DNA from: a virus
IMG/VR virus record: IMGVR_UViG_3300035158_000257
Coordinates: 1 to 33,356 of that record
Strand: one strand, 5' to 3'
Length of the DNA stretch: 33,356 nucleotides
This document shows, piece by piece, positions 6,940 through 13,081 of the stretch. Position 1 is the stretch's first letter, and every line of letters begins with the position of its first letter. The notes beneath the pieces are model-generated. The model was not told the origin of the DNA, ran no database searches, and saw nothing but the letters and a program-made list of their open reading frames with translations. A program made the translations under genes and the position numbers.

Positions 6940-6954
6940 CGGAGGCTACATCAA

Positions 6955-7443
6955 ATGGATGACCTGAAAGAACACTTGACGACCGAAGAAGCTGCGGAAG
7001 TCCTCGACCGGTCCGTAGAAAGCGTACGCAAATACTGCAACGATGAGCATTGGGGATTGAAGTGTGAGAAGCGGGGTAACCGCTTTGCCATCGAGACAAG
7101 CAGTGTTCTGCGGTTGAGAACCGAGATGCTCCAAGGATTAAAAGGCCATGGTAACGGACACCCACGTCTTGCAGCTGTACCAGAGGAGCTCCGAAAGCTG
7201 CGATATGCCCAGCTGTCTATACAATCGCTAGACATGGCAGAGGACTACGAGCAGCCCATCCTAGATATCATCGACGGCTTCATGGAGCCCCTTACGAAGA
7301 AGTGGAAAGAGCAACGGAATGCCCGCATGGACGCGATACACCGCCAAGTTTCCCTTGAGGAACCCGAAGAGCCCGAAGAGGCAAGCGAAGTCACCGAGGA
7401 GACCGAGGGTCCAACGTTCTTGGACTTCTCAACGGACAGATGA
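6955..7443 (+). CDS. second MerR/excisionase-like HTH protein with acidic tail
   Basis: ATG 6955 follows GCGGAGGCTACATCAA. Residues about 8-50 form an HTH of the same class as the 6502 product (LTTEEAAEVLDRSVESVRKYC, then a wing-like RGNRFAIETSSVLRL). A helical middle follows, and the last 35 residues are strongly acidic (EEPEEPEEASEVTEETEG). Base composition returns to balanced here, unlike the A-rich genes before it. Adjacent to the presumed origin, it is a candidate replication or partition regulator. No helicase or nuclease motif is present. Confidence 0.75.
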   Translation: MDDLKEHLTTEEAAEVLDRSVESVRKYCNDEHWGLKCEKRGNRFAIETSSVLRLRTEMLQGLKGHGNGHPRLAAVPEELRKLRYAQLSIQSLDMAEDYEQPILDIIDGFMEPLTKKWKEQRNARMDAIHRQVSLEEPEEPEEASEVTEETEGPTFLDFSTDR

Positions 7444-7682
7444 GAAACAAAACGGGAGAAAAACTAGCGGACGTGCTCTTCAAAGAGCCACCAGAGAAGT
7501 GGATAGACGCCATTGTCTATCTCCTACGCGAGATACGCAAGTACCAAACAAAACAACCCATAGATGACCGTTTCAGAGCCCAAAGGATACGCAAAGCCCT
7601 CCAAGGAGAAGCCCAAAGAGAACGTGACAATGCACTACCAACTATGAGCGGTAGAAAGAAGGGGAATCCCATGTACAAATAG
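7440..7682 (+). CDS. small basic unknown protein next to the presumed origin
   Basis: ATG 7440 overlaps the stop of the HTH gene (ATGA), so it is the last gene of this unit. The 80-residue product is helical and basic (EKWIDAIVYLLREIRKYQ, then an Arg/Gln-rich tail). It ends about 45 nt before the terminator-like hairpin at 7727. No family recognised; DNA or RNA binding would fit its charge. Confidence 0.7.
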   Translation: MRNKTGEKLADVLFKEPPEKWIDAIVYLLREIRKYQTKQPIDDRFRAQRIRKALQGEAQRERDNALPTMSGRKKGNPMYK

Positions 7683-7726
7683 ACTATTAAAACCGGTCAA
7701 GTACCAAAATGTAAGAGTCAAACTTG

Positions 7727-7764
7727 AAGGGACGGACGAAAAACATAAACTCCGTCCGTCCTTT
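7727..7764 (+). terminator. intrinsic-terminator-like hairpin closing the left gene block
   Basis: AAGGGACGGAC (7727-7737) pairs with GTCCGTCCTTT (7754-7764), including eight consecutive GC-rich pairs, around a 16-nt A-rich loop. The T-run is short (TTT then CC), so efficiency is uncertain. Position after the last gene of the left block supports termination there. Confidence 0.6.
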
Positions 7765-7877
7765 CCTATATGGAGTACAAAAGGTTCTATTGATTTTACA
7801 AAAAACTACCCGTTATGTCGAATAGAGGCCCCAACTCTTACAAAACGGCCCTTTGTAAGAGAAGAAACACGTACATC

Positions 7878-7940
7878 GTCCAATAAACAATACAAGACGT
7901 ACATATGTCTTGAACAACCAAAAGATTGTTTATGAAGGAC
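7878..7940. repeat. nested inverted repeat inside the presumed origin
   Basis: GTCC.ATAAACAAT (7878-7891) pairs with ATTGTTTAT...GGAC (7925-7940), and between the arms lies a near-palindrome, AAGACGTACATATGTCTT. The whole could extrude as a cruciform or form a protein-binding site between the iteron groups. Confidence 0.55.
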
Positions 7941-8103
7941 TATTGAAAGAACAAACAACTCCCTCAAGTTGACGGCTTATAGGCCATTTTGTAAGAGTAA
8001 AGCCCGTTTTGTAAGACTTGTATTCTTACATAAGATTACACTAAAAACCTAAAGAATCACTGCGTTTCACACCGTTTTTGTGCAGTTGAGTCGAGTCAAT
8101 TCT

Positions 8104-8150
8104 CTTTAATTTAATATATTATTTATTTATTATTTATTATTATTATTATT
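8104..8150. other. AT-only tract, candidate DNA unwinding element
   Basis: About 45 bases consist of A and T only, ending in TTA/TAT triplet-like runs immediately before a TGTAAG repeat. Such tracts melt easily and are typical beside origin-binding sites. The stretch 7683-8509 holds no gene I can support on either strand. Confidence 0.6.
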
Positions 8151-8352
8151 GTAAGTGTAAGAGCTACAGTATAGCCCAATGTTAAATCAGAGGGTAGTTA
8201 ATAAATATCTATTTATCTCTCTGGTTTTACTCGTAGTATCATCAGAGCTCTTACAGCTCTTACACTCTTACAACCGTCCTTTTTTGCTCCTTTTTGCCCA
8301 TAACAAGTAAAGACAAGCCAAAAACACTGTCCTTATGTCAACATTCCGCAAA

Positions 8353-8387
8353 GCACAGTACCATGGGGGATAGAAACCCCCCTGTGC
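8353..8387. other. strong GC hairpin upstream of the 8450 promoter
   Basis: GGGGG (8365-8369) pairs with CCCCC (8377-8381) around ATAGAAA. GCACAG (8353-8358) pairs with CTGTGC (8382-8387) outside a 6-nt one-sided bulge. No T-run follows on either strand. It separates the origin region from the next transcription unit and may be an insulator, terminator or priming structure. Confidence 0.5.
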
Positions 8388-8449
8388 CGCCGTGGGTGCA
8401 CACGTATAATTAGTAAACCTGCTGCTTTTTGAAAAATAAAAGATGACCG

Positions 8450-8478
8450 TTGACAAGGAAGTTTCTATAGCTTATACT
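8450..8478 (+). promoter_or_regulatory. sigma-70-type promoter P1
   Basis: TTGACA (8450-8455) and TATACT (8473-8478) are separated by exactly 17 nt. Initiation would fall near 8485, leaving a leader of about 25 nt with GAGAGGAG before GTG 8510. It would drive the MutS-domain gene and the genes after it. Confidence 0.8.
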
Positions 8479-8509
8479 GTGTACACGTTGATTTTGAGAG
8501 GAGTGTGTC

Positions 8510-8779
8510 GTGTTCGAGGCTACTTATTGGCGGTGGCATAGTATCAAAGAGCACTACCCCGAAACCATTGTACTTCTACGCGTTCTAGACTACTACGAGG
8601 CCTTCGACGAGGACGCCAAAACCATTGCGGATATTTGCGGAAACATCCTACTGCACTTTGGAACGAGCGTGATGGCCGGGTGCCCAGTATTCTGCGTGGA
8701 TAGATATATTGATCAACTCAAAAACGCAGGTTACAACGTTGTTTTAGCCCTCAAAGAAGATGAGAACTGTTTCAATTGA
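8510..8779 (+). CDS. stand-alone MutS domain I (mismatch-recognition domain) protein
   Basis: GTG 8510 follows GAGAGGAG. The whole 89-residue protein aligns with the N-terminal domain of MutS: a short helix (YWRWHSIKEHYPETIVLLRV), then LDYYEAFDEDAKTIAD matching MutS GDFYELFYDDAKRAS, then VMAGCPVFCVDRYIDQLKNAGYNVVL matching PMAGIPYHAVENYLAKLV..G. In MutS the Phe of the F-x-E motif stacks on the mismatch; here it is Tyr-Tyr-Glu. No connector, clamp or ATPase domain is present. It could bind mismatched or damaged DNA or interfere with host repair; this is inference. Overlap with the next gene's upstream region indicates one operon. Confidence 0.8.
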   Translation: MFEATYWRWHSIKEHYPETIVLLRVLDYYEAFDEDAKTIADICGNILLHFGTSVMAGCPVFCVDRYIDQLKNAGYNVVLALKEDENCFN

Positions 8780-8790
8780 AAGGAGCCCCT

Positions 8791-9264
8791 GTGAAGTACA
8801 CAGTACCCGAGTCGTTCATCGCTACATGTAAGGAAACCCAGGAGGACCCAAAAGACTTCCTAGATAAAACATGCGCGAGGTACGTTGCACGCTTCGCGGC
8901 TGGGGAGGCCACTGAGGAGTTCGTAACTGACATCCAAGTGAAACTTAGCAGACGAGACGGCGCACCCTTCAAGGCGAGATACGATATAGACAAGCAGGTT
9001 TTAAGGTACAACTTCGAGAAAGCCTATTGGTGGTGGTGTAATACGAAATCAGACGTTCATGTGGCCAAACAGGTCCTTAAAGAGGCTGTCAGAAGTTTAC
9101 CTAACGCGATTGAACCAAAAGCTATAAGCAACCCCGATGTGGGTAAGGATGGCACAACTTTCTATGGGGATGGTTTGTATCAGCTAAAAGAACTCTCCGC
9201 GGAGATTGCTACACCAGAAGAACTTTTCAGGGGCTTTATCGTCTGGTGGCCCAGTGACCCATAA
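8791..9264 (+). CDS. unknown protein co-transcribed with the MutS-domain gene
   Basis: I place the start at GTG 8791, 5 nt after AAAGGAG; an in-frame TTG at 8776 overlaps the previous gene. The 157-residue product is mixed alpha/beta with an aromatic stretch (KAYWWWC near residue 78) and a C-terminal FIVWWPSDP. It has no recognised motif and no signal peptide. The spacing suggests coupling to the MutS-domain gene, so a shared DNA-related role is possible but not shown. Confidence 0.7.
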   Translation: MKYTVPESFIATCKETQEDPKDFLDKTCARYVARFAAGEATEEFVTDIQVKLSRRDGAPFKARYDIDKQVLRYNFEKAYWWWCNTKSDVHVAKQVLKEAVRSLPNAIEPKAISNPDVGKDGTTFYGDGLYQLKELSAEIATPEELFRGFIVWWPSDP

Positions 9265-9305
9265 AATAATAAATGTGTCACTTTTTTCCTTTACAAAAGT
9301 AAGTC

Positions 9306-9335
9306 TTGACAAGAGTACACTTTAGGCCGTATACT
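9306..9335 (+). promoter_or_regulatory. sigma-70-type promoter P2, possibly giving a near-leaderless mRNA
   Basis: TTGACA (9306-9311) and TATACT (9330-9335) have an 18-nt spacer and the same flanking bases as P1 (TTGACAag... and TATACTgtg). The expected start near 9341-9343 falls inside GGAGGAG, only about 5 nt before GTG 9347. Confidence 0.7.
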
Positions 9336-9346
9336 GTGGAGGAGAC

Positions 9347-9574
9347 GTGGAACAGCTTGTGCGCTGGAAGAACATGGACGAGATTGTAGGTGGCGCAGCG
9401 CGACGCGCTATGAACGACGTCTCAGGAATACTCGAGGATAGCATAGAGCTTGAGATCGACTACTCTATGGGACTCGTTTGGGTCTATTATATACGGCTAG
9501 CAGATGATGGTAGCTTCAAACAGAGCAACGTAGGATACACTTTCTCGTCACTGACGGAGGAGAGCGGAGAATGA
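9347..9574 (+). CDS. small unknown protein
   Basis: GTG 9347 sits directly behind GGAGGAG and promoter P2. The 75-residue product has a helical first half and a beta-like second half (IELEIDYSMGLVWVYYIRL). It overlaps the next gene by 4 nt (ATGA), so it is co-translated with the winged-helix protein. Being first in the unit, it could be a partner of that regulator. No family recognised. Confidence 0.7.
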   Translation: MEQLVRWKNMDEIVGGAARRAMNDVSGILEDSIELEIDYSMGLVWVYYIRLADDGSFKQSNVGYTFSSLTEESGE

Positions 9575-9819
9575 AGACCGGCAAGCTAACGCCTCTGGAG
9601 AGTAAACTCCAAGGCTACTTGGCAGAACATTGCACATATACATCGTGCTCCTTAGAGACTCTCAGGGAAGACATTTGGGATGGGGAATGCGTGCGGGAGA
9701 ACGTTATAGTAGCTATCAGCAATCTTAGAAAGAAAATCGGATCAGATGCCGTCATTACGCTGCGGTCTATGGTGCCAGGTCAGGGACCACGTTATCTATT
9801 CAGAGGAGAAAATAAATGA
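9571..9819 (+). CDS. stand-alone PhoB/OmpR-type winged-helix DNA-binding protein
   Basis: ATG 9571 overlaps the previous stop; CGGAG is nearby. Nearly all 82 residues form the C-terminal effector fold of OmpR/PhoB response regulators: LTPLESKLQGYLAEHC at the start, SLETLREDIWDGE, then ENVIVAISNLRKKIGSDAVITLRSMVPGQGPRYLF, the recognition helix and wing. No receiver domain precedes it, so it cannot be controlled by phosphorylation in the usual way. A transcription regulator of phage genes is likely. The 13082 product has the same fold. Confidence 0.75.
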   Translation: MKTGKLTPLESKLQGYLAEHCTYTSCSLETLREDIWDGECVRENVIVAISNLRKKIGSDAVITLRSMVPGQGPRYLFRGENK

Positions 9820-10022
9820 ACGCGGATATCATGGGGACGCGGAGCAACGCCATAGAAGATGCGCGGGCTCAGGTTAGAAGATCGCGTAGAATGACCAAGC
9901 GAATTATCTCCCACTGCCCACCGTGTAGGCTGTGTACACAGCTTATCGGCGACAGCCGGCATACGCAGACTATAGAGCGCTTAGAAAGCATACAAAGAGT
10001 ATCATTGCCCCGCGTGCCTTAA
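9816..10022 (+). CDS. small basic protein with CPPCRLC motif
   Basis: ATG 9816 overlaps the previous stop (ATGA) and has AGAGGAG close upstream. The 68-residue product is Arg-rich (VRRSRRMTKRII) with CPPCRLC near residue 34, possibly half of a metal site. The last 90 nt overlap another frame (9932-10258) that encodes a membrane-anchored protein, so one of the two may begin or end elsewhere. Function unknown. Confidence 0.55.
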   Translation: MNADIMGTRSNAIEDARAQVRRSRRMTKRIISHCPPCRLCTQLIGDSRHTQTIERLESIQRVSLPRVP

Positions 10023-10258
10023 AAGTGCCATTGATACTCTTTGGACTATGTGTATTCTTGGTCACACTGATACTTTGCAGAGCGACCACGGCCGCTGCGC
10101 GACACACAGGCGCTGTGTCGCACACAGAAGGGCCAAAAAAGACCAAAGCCATACCTGTTAGGTTTGGCAGCGGTGGTGCGGTACATATGGCAGAGCCGGG
10201 AACAGCACTATATCAACGGATAACTGACGCAATAGACAAGGAGGACGGAGATGTATAA
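9932..10258 (+). CDS. small membrane-anchored protein, start uncertain
   Basis: The frame has one clear transmembrane helix (VPLILFGLCVFLVTLILC), followed by about 60 polar residues. GTG 9932 gives 108 residues but lies inside the 9816 gene with no ribosome binding site. GTG 10025, just after that gene's stop, would give about 77 residues with the helix at the N-terminus. The end overlaps the next gene's start by 8 nt. Possibly an envelope protein of the infected cell; function unknown. Confidence 0.55.
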   Translation: MYTAYRRQPAYADYRALRKHTKSIIAPRALKVPLILFGLCVFLVTLILCRATTAAARHTGAVSHTEGPKKTKAIPVRFGSGGAVHMAEPGTALYQRITDAIDKEDGDV

Positions 10259-10466
10259 TGTGACAGTGTATGAAACAGTCGATGAGTTTTTAGACGCCCT
10301 ACCAGATATCGTAGAGAGCGCAGAGGAGCCACCTGAGATAGTCTTCGACGGCATTCATACCCTTGCAATTGAGCTTGAGGGTGTCAAACTTTCTCCGCAG
10401 ATAACACAAGAGGACTTAATTCGAGGACTACTAGAGAAACACGGTTTGACGTTCTATTGGACATAG
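10251..10466 (+). CDS. small acidic unknown protein
   Basis: ATG 10251 follows AAGGAGGACGGAG. The 71-residue product is acidic, with N-terminal beta (YNVTVYE) and then helices (VDEFLDALPDIVE, QEDLIRGLLEKHGL). No family recognised. About 95 nt without a supported gene follow it. Confidence 0.7.
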   Translation: MYNVTVYETVDEFLDALPDIVESAEEPPEIVFDGIHTLAIELEGVKLSPQITQEDLIRGLLEKHGLTFYWT

Positions 10467-10562
10467 ATGCGTAAAGCACAGCGGGAAATACGACGCTGAA
10501 ATAGCGGAGTATCAAATCGAACGCGGCGGGATATGCGACCTAGCTGAGGGGGATTTCACTGA

Positions 10563-10832
10563 ATGAATACAGCATTGCTTGTTTTTAAGTCGGTAGGCTG
10601 TCCACTTTGTAAAAAGCTGACACCGACCGTCAATCGTTTAGAGGAAGAGCACAATTTGCCTGTGCGCTTCCTTGAGGTAACGGACACAGATACCTTCTGG
10701 GTCAATGTATATGGGGTTTACACCTATCCCACGTTGATTTTGCTCCAGGAGGGCGTCCCTGTAAAACGCGCAACGGGTCTTGTACCCTACGGTGTGCTTA
10801 TAGGCTGGCTGGAGGGCTACTTGAATGCCTGA
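10563..10832 (+). CDS. thioredoxin/glutaredoxin-like protein
   Basis: ATG 10563 has GAGGGGG about 10 nt upstream. The 89-residue product shows the thioredoxin order: a first strand (TALLVFKSVG), the redox motif CPLC (about residues 13-16) at the start of a helix, strand VRFLEVTDTD, the cis-proline segment VYTYPTLILLQEGVPVKRATGLV, and a last helix (LIGWLEGYL). Both catalytic cysteines and the cis-Pro are present, so it is likely an active thiol-disulfide oxidoreductase. In phages such proteins can reduce ribonucleotide reductase or act as polymerase cofactors; no ribonucleotide reductase gene is in this window. Confidence 0.8.
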   Translation: MNTALLVFKSVGCPLCKKLTPTVNRLEEEHNLPVRFLEVTDTDTFWVNVYGVYTYPTLILLQEGVPVKRATGLVPYGVLIGWLEGYLNA

Positions 10833-10875
10833 GAGAATACTGTGTGACAACCATAAGGGGGCAATACCGTTGTGA
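10825..10875 (+). CDS. 16-residue micro-ORF between the thioredoxin and hydrolase genes
   Basis: ATG 10825 has GGAGGG 8 nt upstream and overlaps the thioredoxin stop. The TGA overlaps the next GTG (GTGA 10872-10875). It looks like a translational coupling link; no function is visible. Confidence 0.35.
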   Translation: MPERILCDNHKGAIPL

Positions 10876-10949
10876 CTAATGGCAGCGTTCCACTCCCGGG
10901 GTCCGCGCTCGTTCTGTTTATGCCGCTGTGGACGTTATTGGGCCTGTGA
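10872..10949 (+). CDS. 25-residue hydrophobic micro-ORF
   Basis: GTG 10872 follows AAGGGGG by 10 nt. The product is hydrophobic after a short start (PGSALVLFMPLWTLLGL), like a short membrane peptide. It overlaps the 5' end of the SleB-like gene in another frame. If real, it may be a coupled membrane peptide; alternatively this is the displaced signal sequence of the hydrolase. Confidence 0.35.
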   Translation: MTNGSVPLPGSALVLFMPLWTLLGL

Positions 10950-11299
10950 TCTCGGCAGCGACGAGTGTCACAATGACGCTGGCCTGTATTATGGCGGGAG
11001 AAGCGGGTGTGATGGGCGCTACTGCCCAACTGGCGGTTGCACATGTTGCCCTGAATAGACACGCCGGGGGCTTGGATTTAACGCTTGGCGCGGGGTTCCA
11101 TGGCTGGGGGGAGCCTACTACGACCACGAAACGCCTGGCAGAAACTGCACTAACCGAGGCTGACTTTACAAGCGGCTGTCTGTACGCACTCTCGAAGCAG
11201 GATCGATACAAACTTGGATTTCCCGCGGGTGATATCGTCTTTGTCCGTGGACCCTGGGAACTGCACTTGTATAAAACGTGGTACACATGGGGGTTTTGA
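10928..11299 (+). CDS. SleB-like cell-wall hydrolase domain protein (probable)
   Basis: GTG 10928 opens 123 residues but lacks a ribosome binding site and overlaps the hydrophobic micro-ORF, so the start is uncertain. The N-terminal half reads ACIMAGEAGVMGATAQLAVAHVALNRH, like the SleB/Hydrolase_2 signature (.EA.GE...GQ.AVA.VILNR), whose Glu is catalytic in lysozyme-type lytic enzymes. FHGWGEPTTTTKRLAETAL follows, where the family has its middle loop and helix. Muralytic activity in lysis or entry is inferred. The next gene starts directly after its stop (TGAATG). Confidence 0.55.
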   Translation: MDVIGPVISAATSVTMTLACIMAGEAGVMGATAQLAVAHVALNRHAGGLDLTLGAGFHGWGEPTTTTKRLAETALTEADFTSGCLYALSKQDRYKLGFPAGDIVFVRGPWELHLYKTWYTWGF

Positions 11300-11713
11300 A
11301 TGCCTACAAAGTACTTTCCGATTTTTGAGCTGGATGGCAACGAGTTCTTTATTTTAGATGGTCAACTTGTAGGAGATACTGAGGAGGCTGCTCGTAGTAG
11401 TTGGGCGACGGTGAGGCCAGACAGAAAAGTTCCTGGTCTTACGCCGCCGGTACGTTATCAAGTATTAGACGTGGATAATGCTCCACATATCGTTATGGGA
11501 ACGAACTTCAGATTTGACGTCGGTGTGATTTCTGGCCCATTGCTCGAAGAAGATTTGAAAGAACACGACGGCTGGATGCCGACTGAGGAAGGCGCCGTAT
11601 ACCACGCCCAGGGGCACCCCTTCGTAAAGGTGGAGCCCTCGTCCGACGACATATATGAATGTCCTGAGTGCGGCGCTACGATCTCTAATGAGGATTTAGA
11701 GGAATGTCGCTAG
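11300..11713 (+). CDS. unknown protein with C-terminal CPECG half-ribbon
   Basis: ATG 11300 begins immediately after the previous TGA, so translation is probably coupled. The 137-residue product looks beta-rich (YFPIFELDGNEFFILDGQ at the start) and ends with YECPECGATIS...EECR. That is a CxxC pair plus one late cysteine, short of a full zinc ribbon. The inverted repeat at 11694-11739 overlaps its end. Function unknown. Confidence 0.7.
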   Translation: MPTKYFPIFELDGNEFFILDGQLVGDTEEAARSSWATVRPDRKVPGLTPPVRYQVLDVDNAPHIVMGTNFRFDVGVISGPLLEEDLKEHDGWMPTEEGAVYHAQGHPFVKVEPSSDDIYECPECGATISNEDLEECR

Positions 11714-11739
11714 TCTGTTTGCGGCGGGGTCCTCTAAAT
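11694..11739 (+). terminator. 10-bp perfect inverted repeat at a gene end
   Basis: ATTTAGAGGA (11694-11703) pairs perfectly with TCCTCTAAAT (11730-11739) around a 26-nt loop, straddling the stop of the 11300 gene. There is no T-run, so termination would have to be Rho-dependent. mRNA 3'-end stabilisation is another option. Confidence 0.45.
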
Positions 11740-11772
11740 GAGGTACGTAGGATGCAGGAGGATTACTGACGG

Positions 11773-12033
11773 ATGCCAATTTATGGAGAGCGATACAGAA
11801 CAACGCCCTACGAGCTCCACTTTGGGGCTGTGTTTTACATTGGTAATGACGGAAATGTTGCGTTGCAGATAAAGGTAGGAAAGCACCACTTCGAGATCGG
11901 TTGGCGCCCAACACGGATCCAGCCCCAGGAGTGGGCTGACAGATATATTCCACCGCCGGAAAGTCCGTTCCTCGAAATACGCGGCGGCCGGCGCTTCGGA
12001 AAGTGGATTGAATATGAAAGACGCTTACGATAG
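11773..12033 (+). CDS. small unknown protein
   Basis: ATG 11773 has AGGAGG 11 nt upstream. The 86-residue product starts with beta-like segments (YELHFGAVFYIGNDGNVALQIKVGKHHFEIGW) and has a basic C-terminus (RGGRRFGKW...YERRLR). The pattern recalls small phage proteins of the form 'FG..F.IGN.....QI....WHFEIGW', whose function is not known to me. Confidence 0.65.
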   Translation: MPIYGERYRTTPYELHFGAVFYIGNDGNVALQIKVGKHHFEIGWRPTRIQPQEWADRYIPPPESPFLEIRGGRRFGKWIEYERRLR

Positions 12034-12044
12034 AAGGGGGACAA

Positions 12045-12392
12045 ATGAAACTTGAAGAGGCAACACTATGTACGCAAGTGATCTACGTACCACCGCATGC
12101 CGAAGATGATCCAACTCATGTAGATAGAGAGAAAGGCTTCGTCACGTCATGCAGCGGTCAGTACGTGTTTTGCAGGTTCTTCTCTAACTCGCCAGGGCAG
12201 GAGAACACGTTGCGCACGAAGTTATGCTCTGAATCATGCCTCCCTGGGGATCTGATCGTTGAGCACCACCACTCGCAGACGATGATCGATATCTTGTACG
12301 CTAAGTACACAAATCGATGCCCAAAGTGCCATAAGAAGATCGAGATCGACTCCGGTTTCACCGGCAGGCCCCACGGCACCGCCAGAGGCTGA
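12045..12392 (+). CDS. Cys-rich unknown protein
   Basis: ATG 12045 follows AAGGGGGACAA. The 115-residue product carries several cysteines, with CSESC near residue 62 and CPKCHKK near residue 91 as likely metal ligands, plus HHH near residue 74. One zinc site made from these pairs is plausible. No enzymatic motif is visible and the family is not recognised. Confidence 0.65.
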   Translation: MKLEEATLCTQVIYVPPHAEDDPTHVDREKGFVTSCSGQYVFCRFFSNSPGQENTLRTKLCSESCLPGDLIVEHHHSQTMIDILYAKYTNRCPKCHKKIEIDSGFTGRPHGTARG

Positions 12393-12430
12393 CATAGTGT
12401 ACTCCTGATGACGGTTGGGGAGGTGTAAAC

Positions 12431-12946
12431 ATGATTTACGACGAGCTTATGGTGACGTTGGCCTCCGGATTTGCGACACTGTATCACTGCAACTTGGAGG
12501 AGCAGGTATATCCGATCGGTGTAGCCGATCCACCGCCCTACACGTACCACTTGGAGCGCGTGGCGAGTCAATTCGTAGATCCTGAGTTGAAGGTGATCGC
12601 CTATCTCCATGATATCCTCGAGGACACAGCGTGCACGCGGGGGCGCCTCGAGGAGAACTTTGGGACGTCTGTGTCAGAGGCCGTTGAGATTCTGACACAC
12701 GATAAGGACGTGCCATATACCAAATATATCGAGCGCATTGCTACCTCTGAAAACGAGGCTGCAATTCAGGTGAAGTGCATCGATCTCGCCGAGAATCTGC
12801 TTCACTCCCTTCGGCCCGATGCCCCGAAGAGATTCCAACAGCGACGGAAGCGCCATATGAGGGCCCTAAAACGTCTGACAGAATCGACCGTATTCCGTCC
12901 CGCGGGTCCAGAGACATTGGTATCGAAGCACGAGACGCTACAATGA
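12431..12946 (+). CDS. RelA/SpoT-type HD domain hydrolase (small alarmone hydrolase-like)
   Basis: ATG 12431 follows GGGGAGGTGTAAAC. The 171-residue product has the metal-binding set of the (p)ppGpp hydrolase HD fold: YHLERVA (first His, about residue 39), YLHDILEDT (His-Asp and the Glu-Asp pair, about residues 57-64), FG..VSEAVEILTHDKDVPYTKYIERI, and VKCIDLAENLL with the late Asp (about residue 116). No synthetase, TGS or ACT domain is present, so this is the size of a small hydrolase such as Mesh1. A role in removing host alarmone nucleotides, or a related nucleotide pyrophosphohydrolase activity, is inferred. Confidence 0.75.
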   Translation: MIYDELMVTLASGFATLYHCNLEEQVYPIGVADPPPYTYHLERVASQFVDPELKVIAYLHDILEDTACTRGRLEENFGTSVSEAVEILTHDKDVPYTKYIERIATSENEAAIQVKCIDLAENLLHSLRPDAPKRFQQRRKRHMRALKRLTESTVFRPAGPETLVSKHETLQ

Positions 12947-13014
12947 GTATCGTCAGTGAGTCAACCGCGGAATGGATCCGTATATGGTTAGGGTGCTCAC
13001 ACACCGGCGTATAA
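12943..13014 (+). CDS. 23-residue micro-ORF coupled to the HD hydrolase
   Basis: ATG 12943 overlaps the hydrolase stop (ATGA). The product is MSIVSESTAEWIRIWLGCSH plus three residues; no ribosome binding site of its own is visible. No function can be assigned. Confidence 0.3.
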   Translation: MSIVSESTAEWIRIWLGCSHTGV

Positions 13015-13043
13015 GTGTTACGCACCACCTAGAAAGGAGTTTG

Positions 13044-13079
13044 ATGTCACAAGTCATTAACACTATCAGGAGGAGATAG
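13044..13079 (+). CDS. 11-codon leader peptide ending in AGG-AGG-AGA
   Basis: AAAGGAG at 13033-13039 precedes ATG 13044. The frame MSQVINTIRRR ends at 13079, three bases before the next ATG. Its last three codons (AGG AGG AGA) are at the same time the ribosome binding site of the 13082 gene, so ribosomes on the leader would cover or expose that site. Confidence 0.4.
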   Translation: MSQVINTIRRR

Positions 13080-13081
13080 AG

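Larger units (their letters stand above)
7710..8272. repeat. iteron-like TGTAAGAG repeats, candidate replication origin
   Basis: Exact TGTAAGAG or its complement CTCTTACA occurs at 7710-7717(+), 7835-7842(-), 7854-7861(+), 7990-7997(+), 8156-8163(+), 8248-8255(-), 8257-8264(-) and 8265-8272(-). Variants lie at 8010-8017, 8023-8030 and 8150-8157. Four of the left copies carry a longer unit close to GGCC.TTTTGTAAGAG. The repeats flank an AT-only tract at about 8104-8150. Clustered iterons beside an AT-rich unwinding element, near HTH genes and in a gene-free region, are the classic design of an iteron origin; function is inferred. Confidence 0.65.

Noticed and set aside
7710-8272. CRISPR-like array
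   Set aside because: The TGTAAGAG units are short, irregularly spaced and in both orientations, which fits iterons, not direct repeats with uniform spacers.
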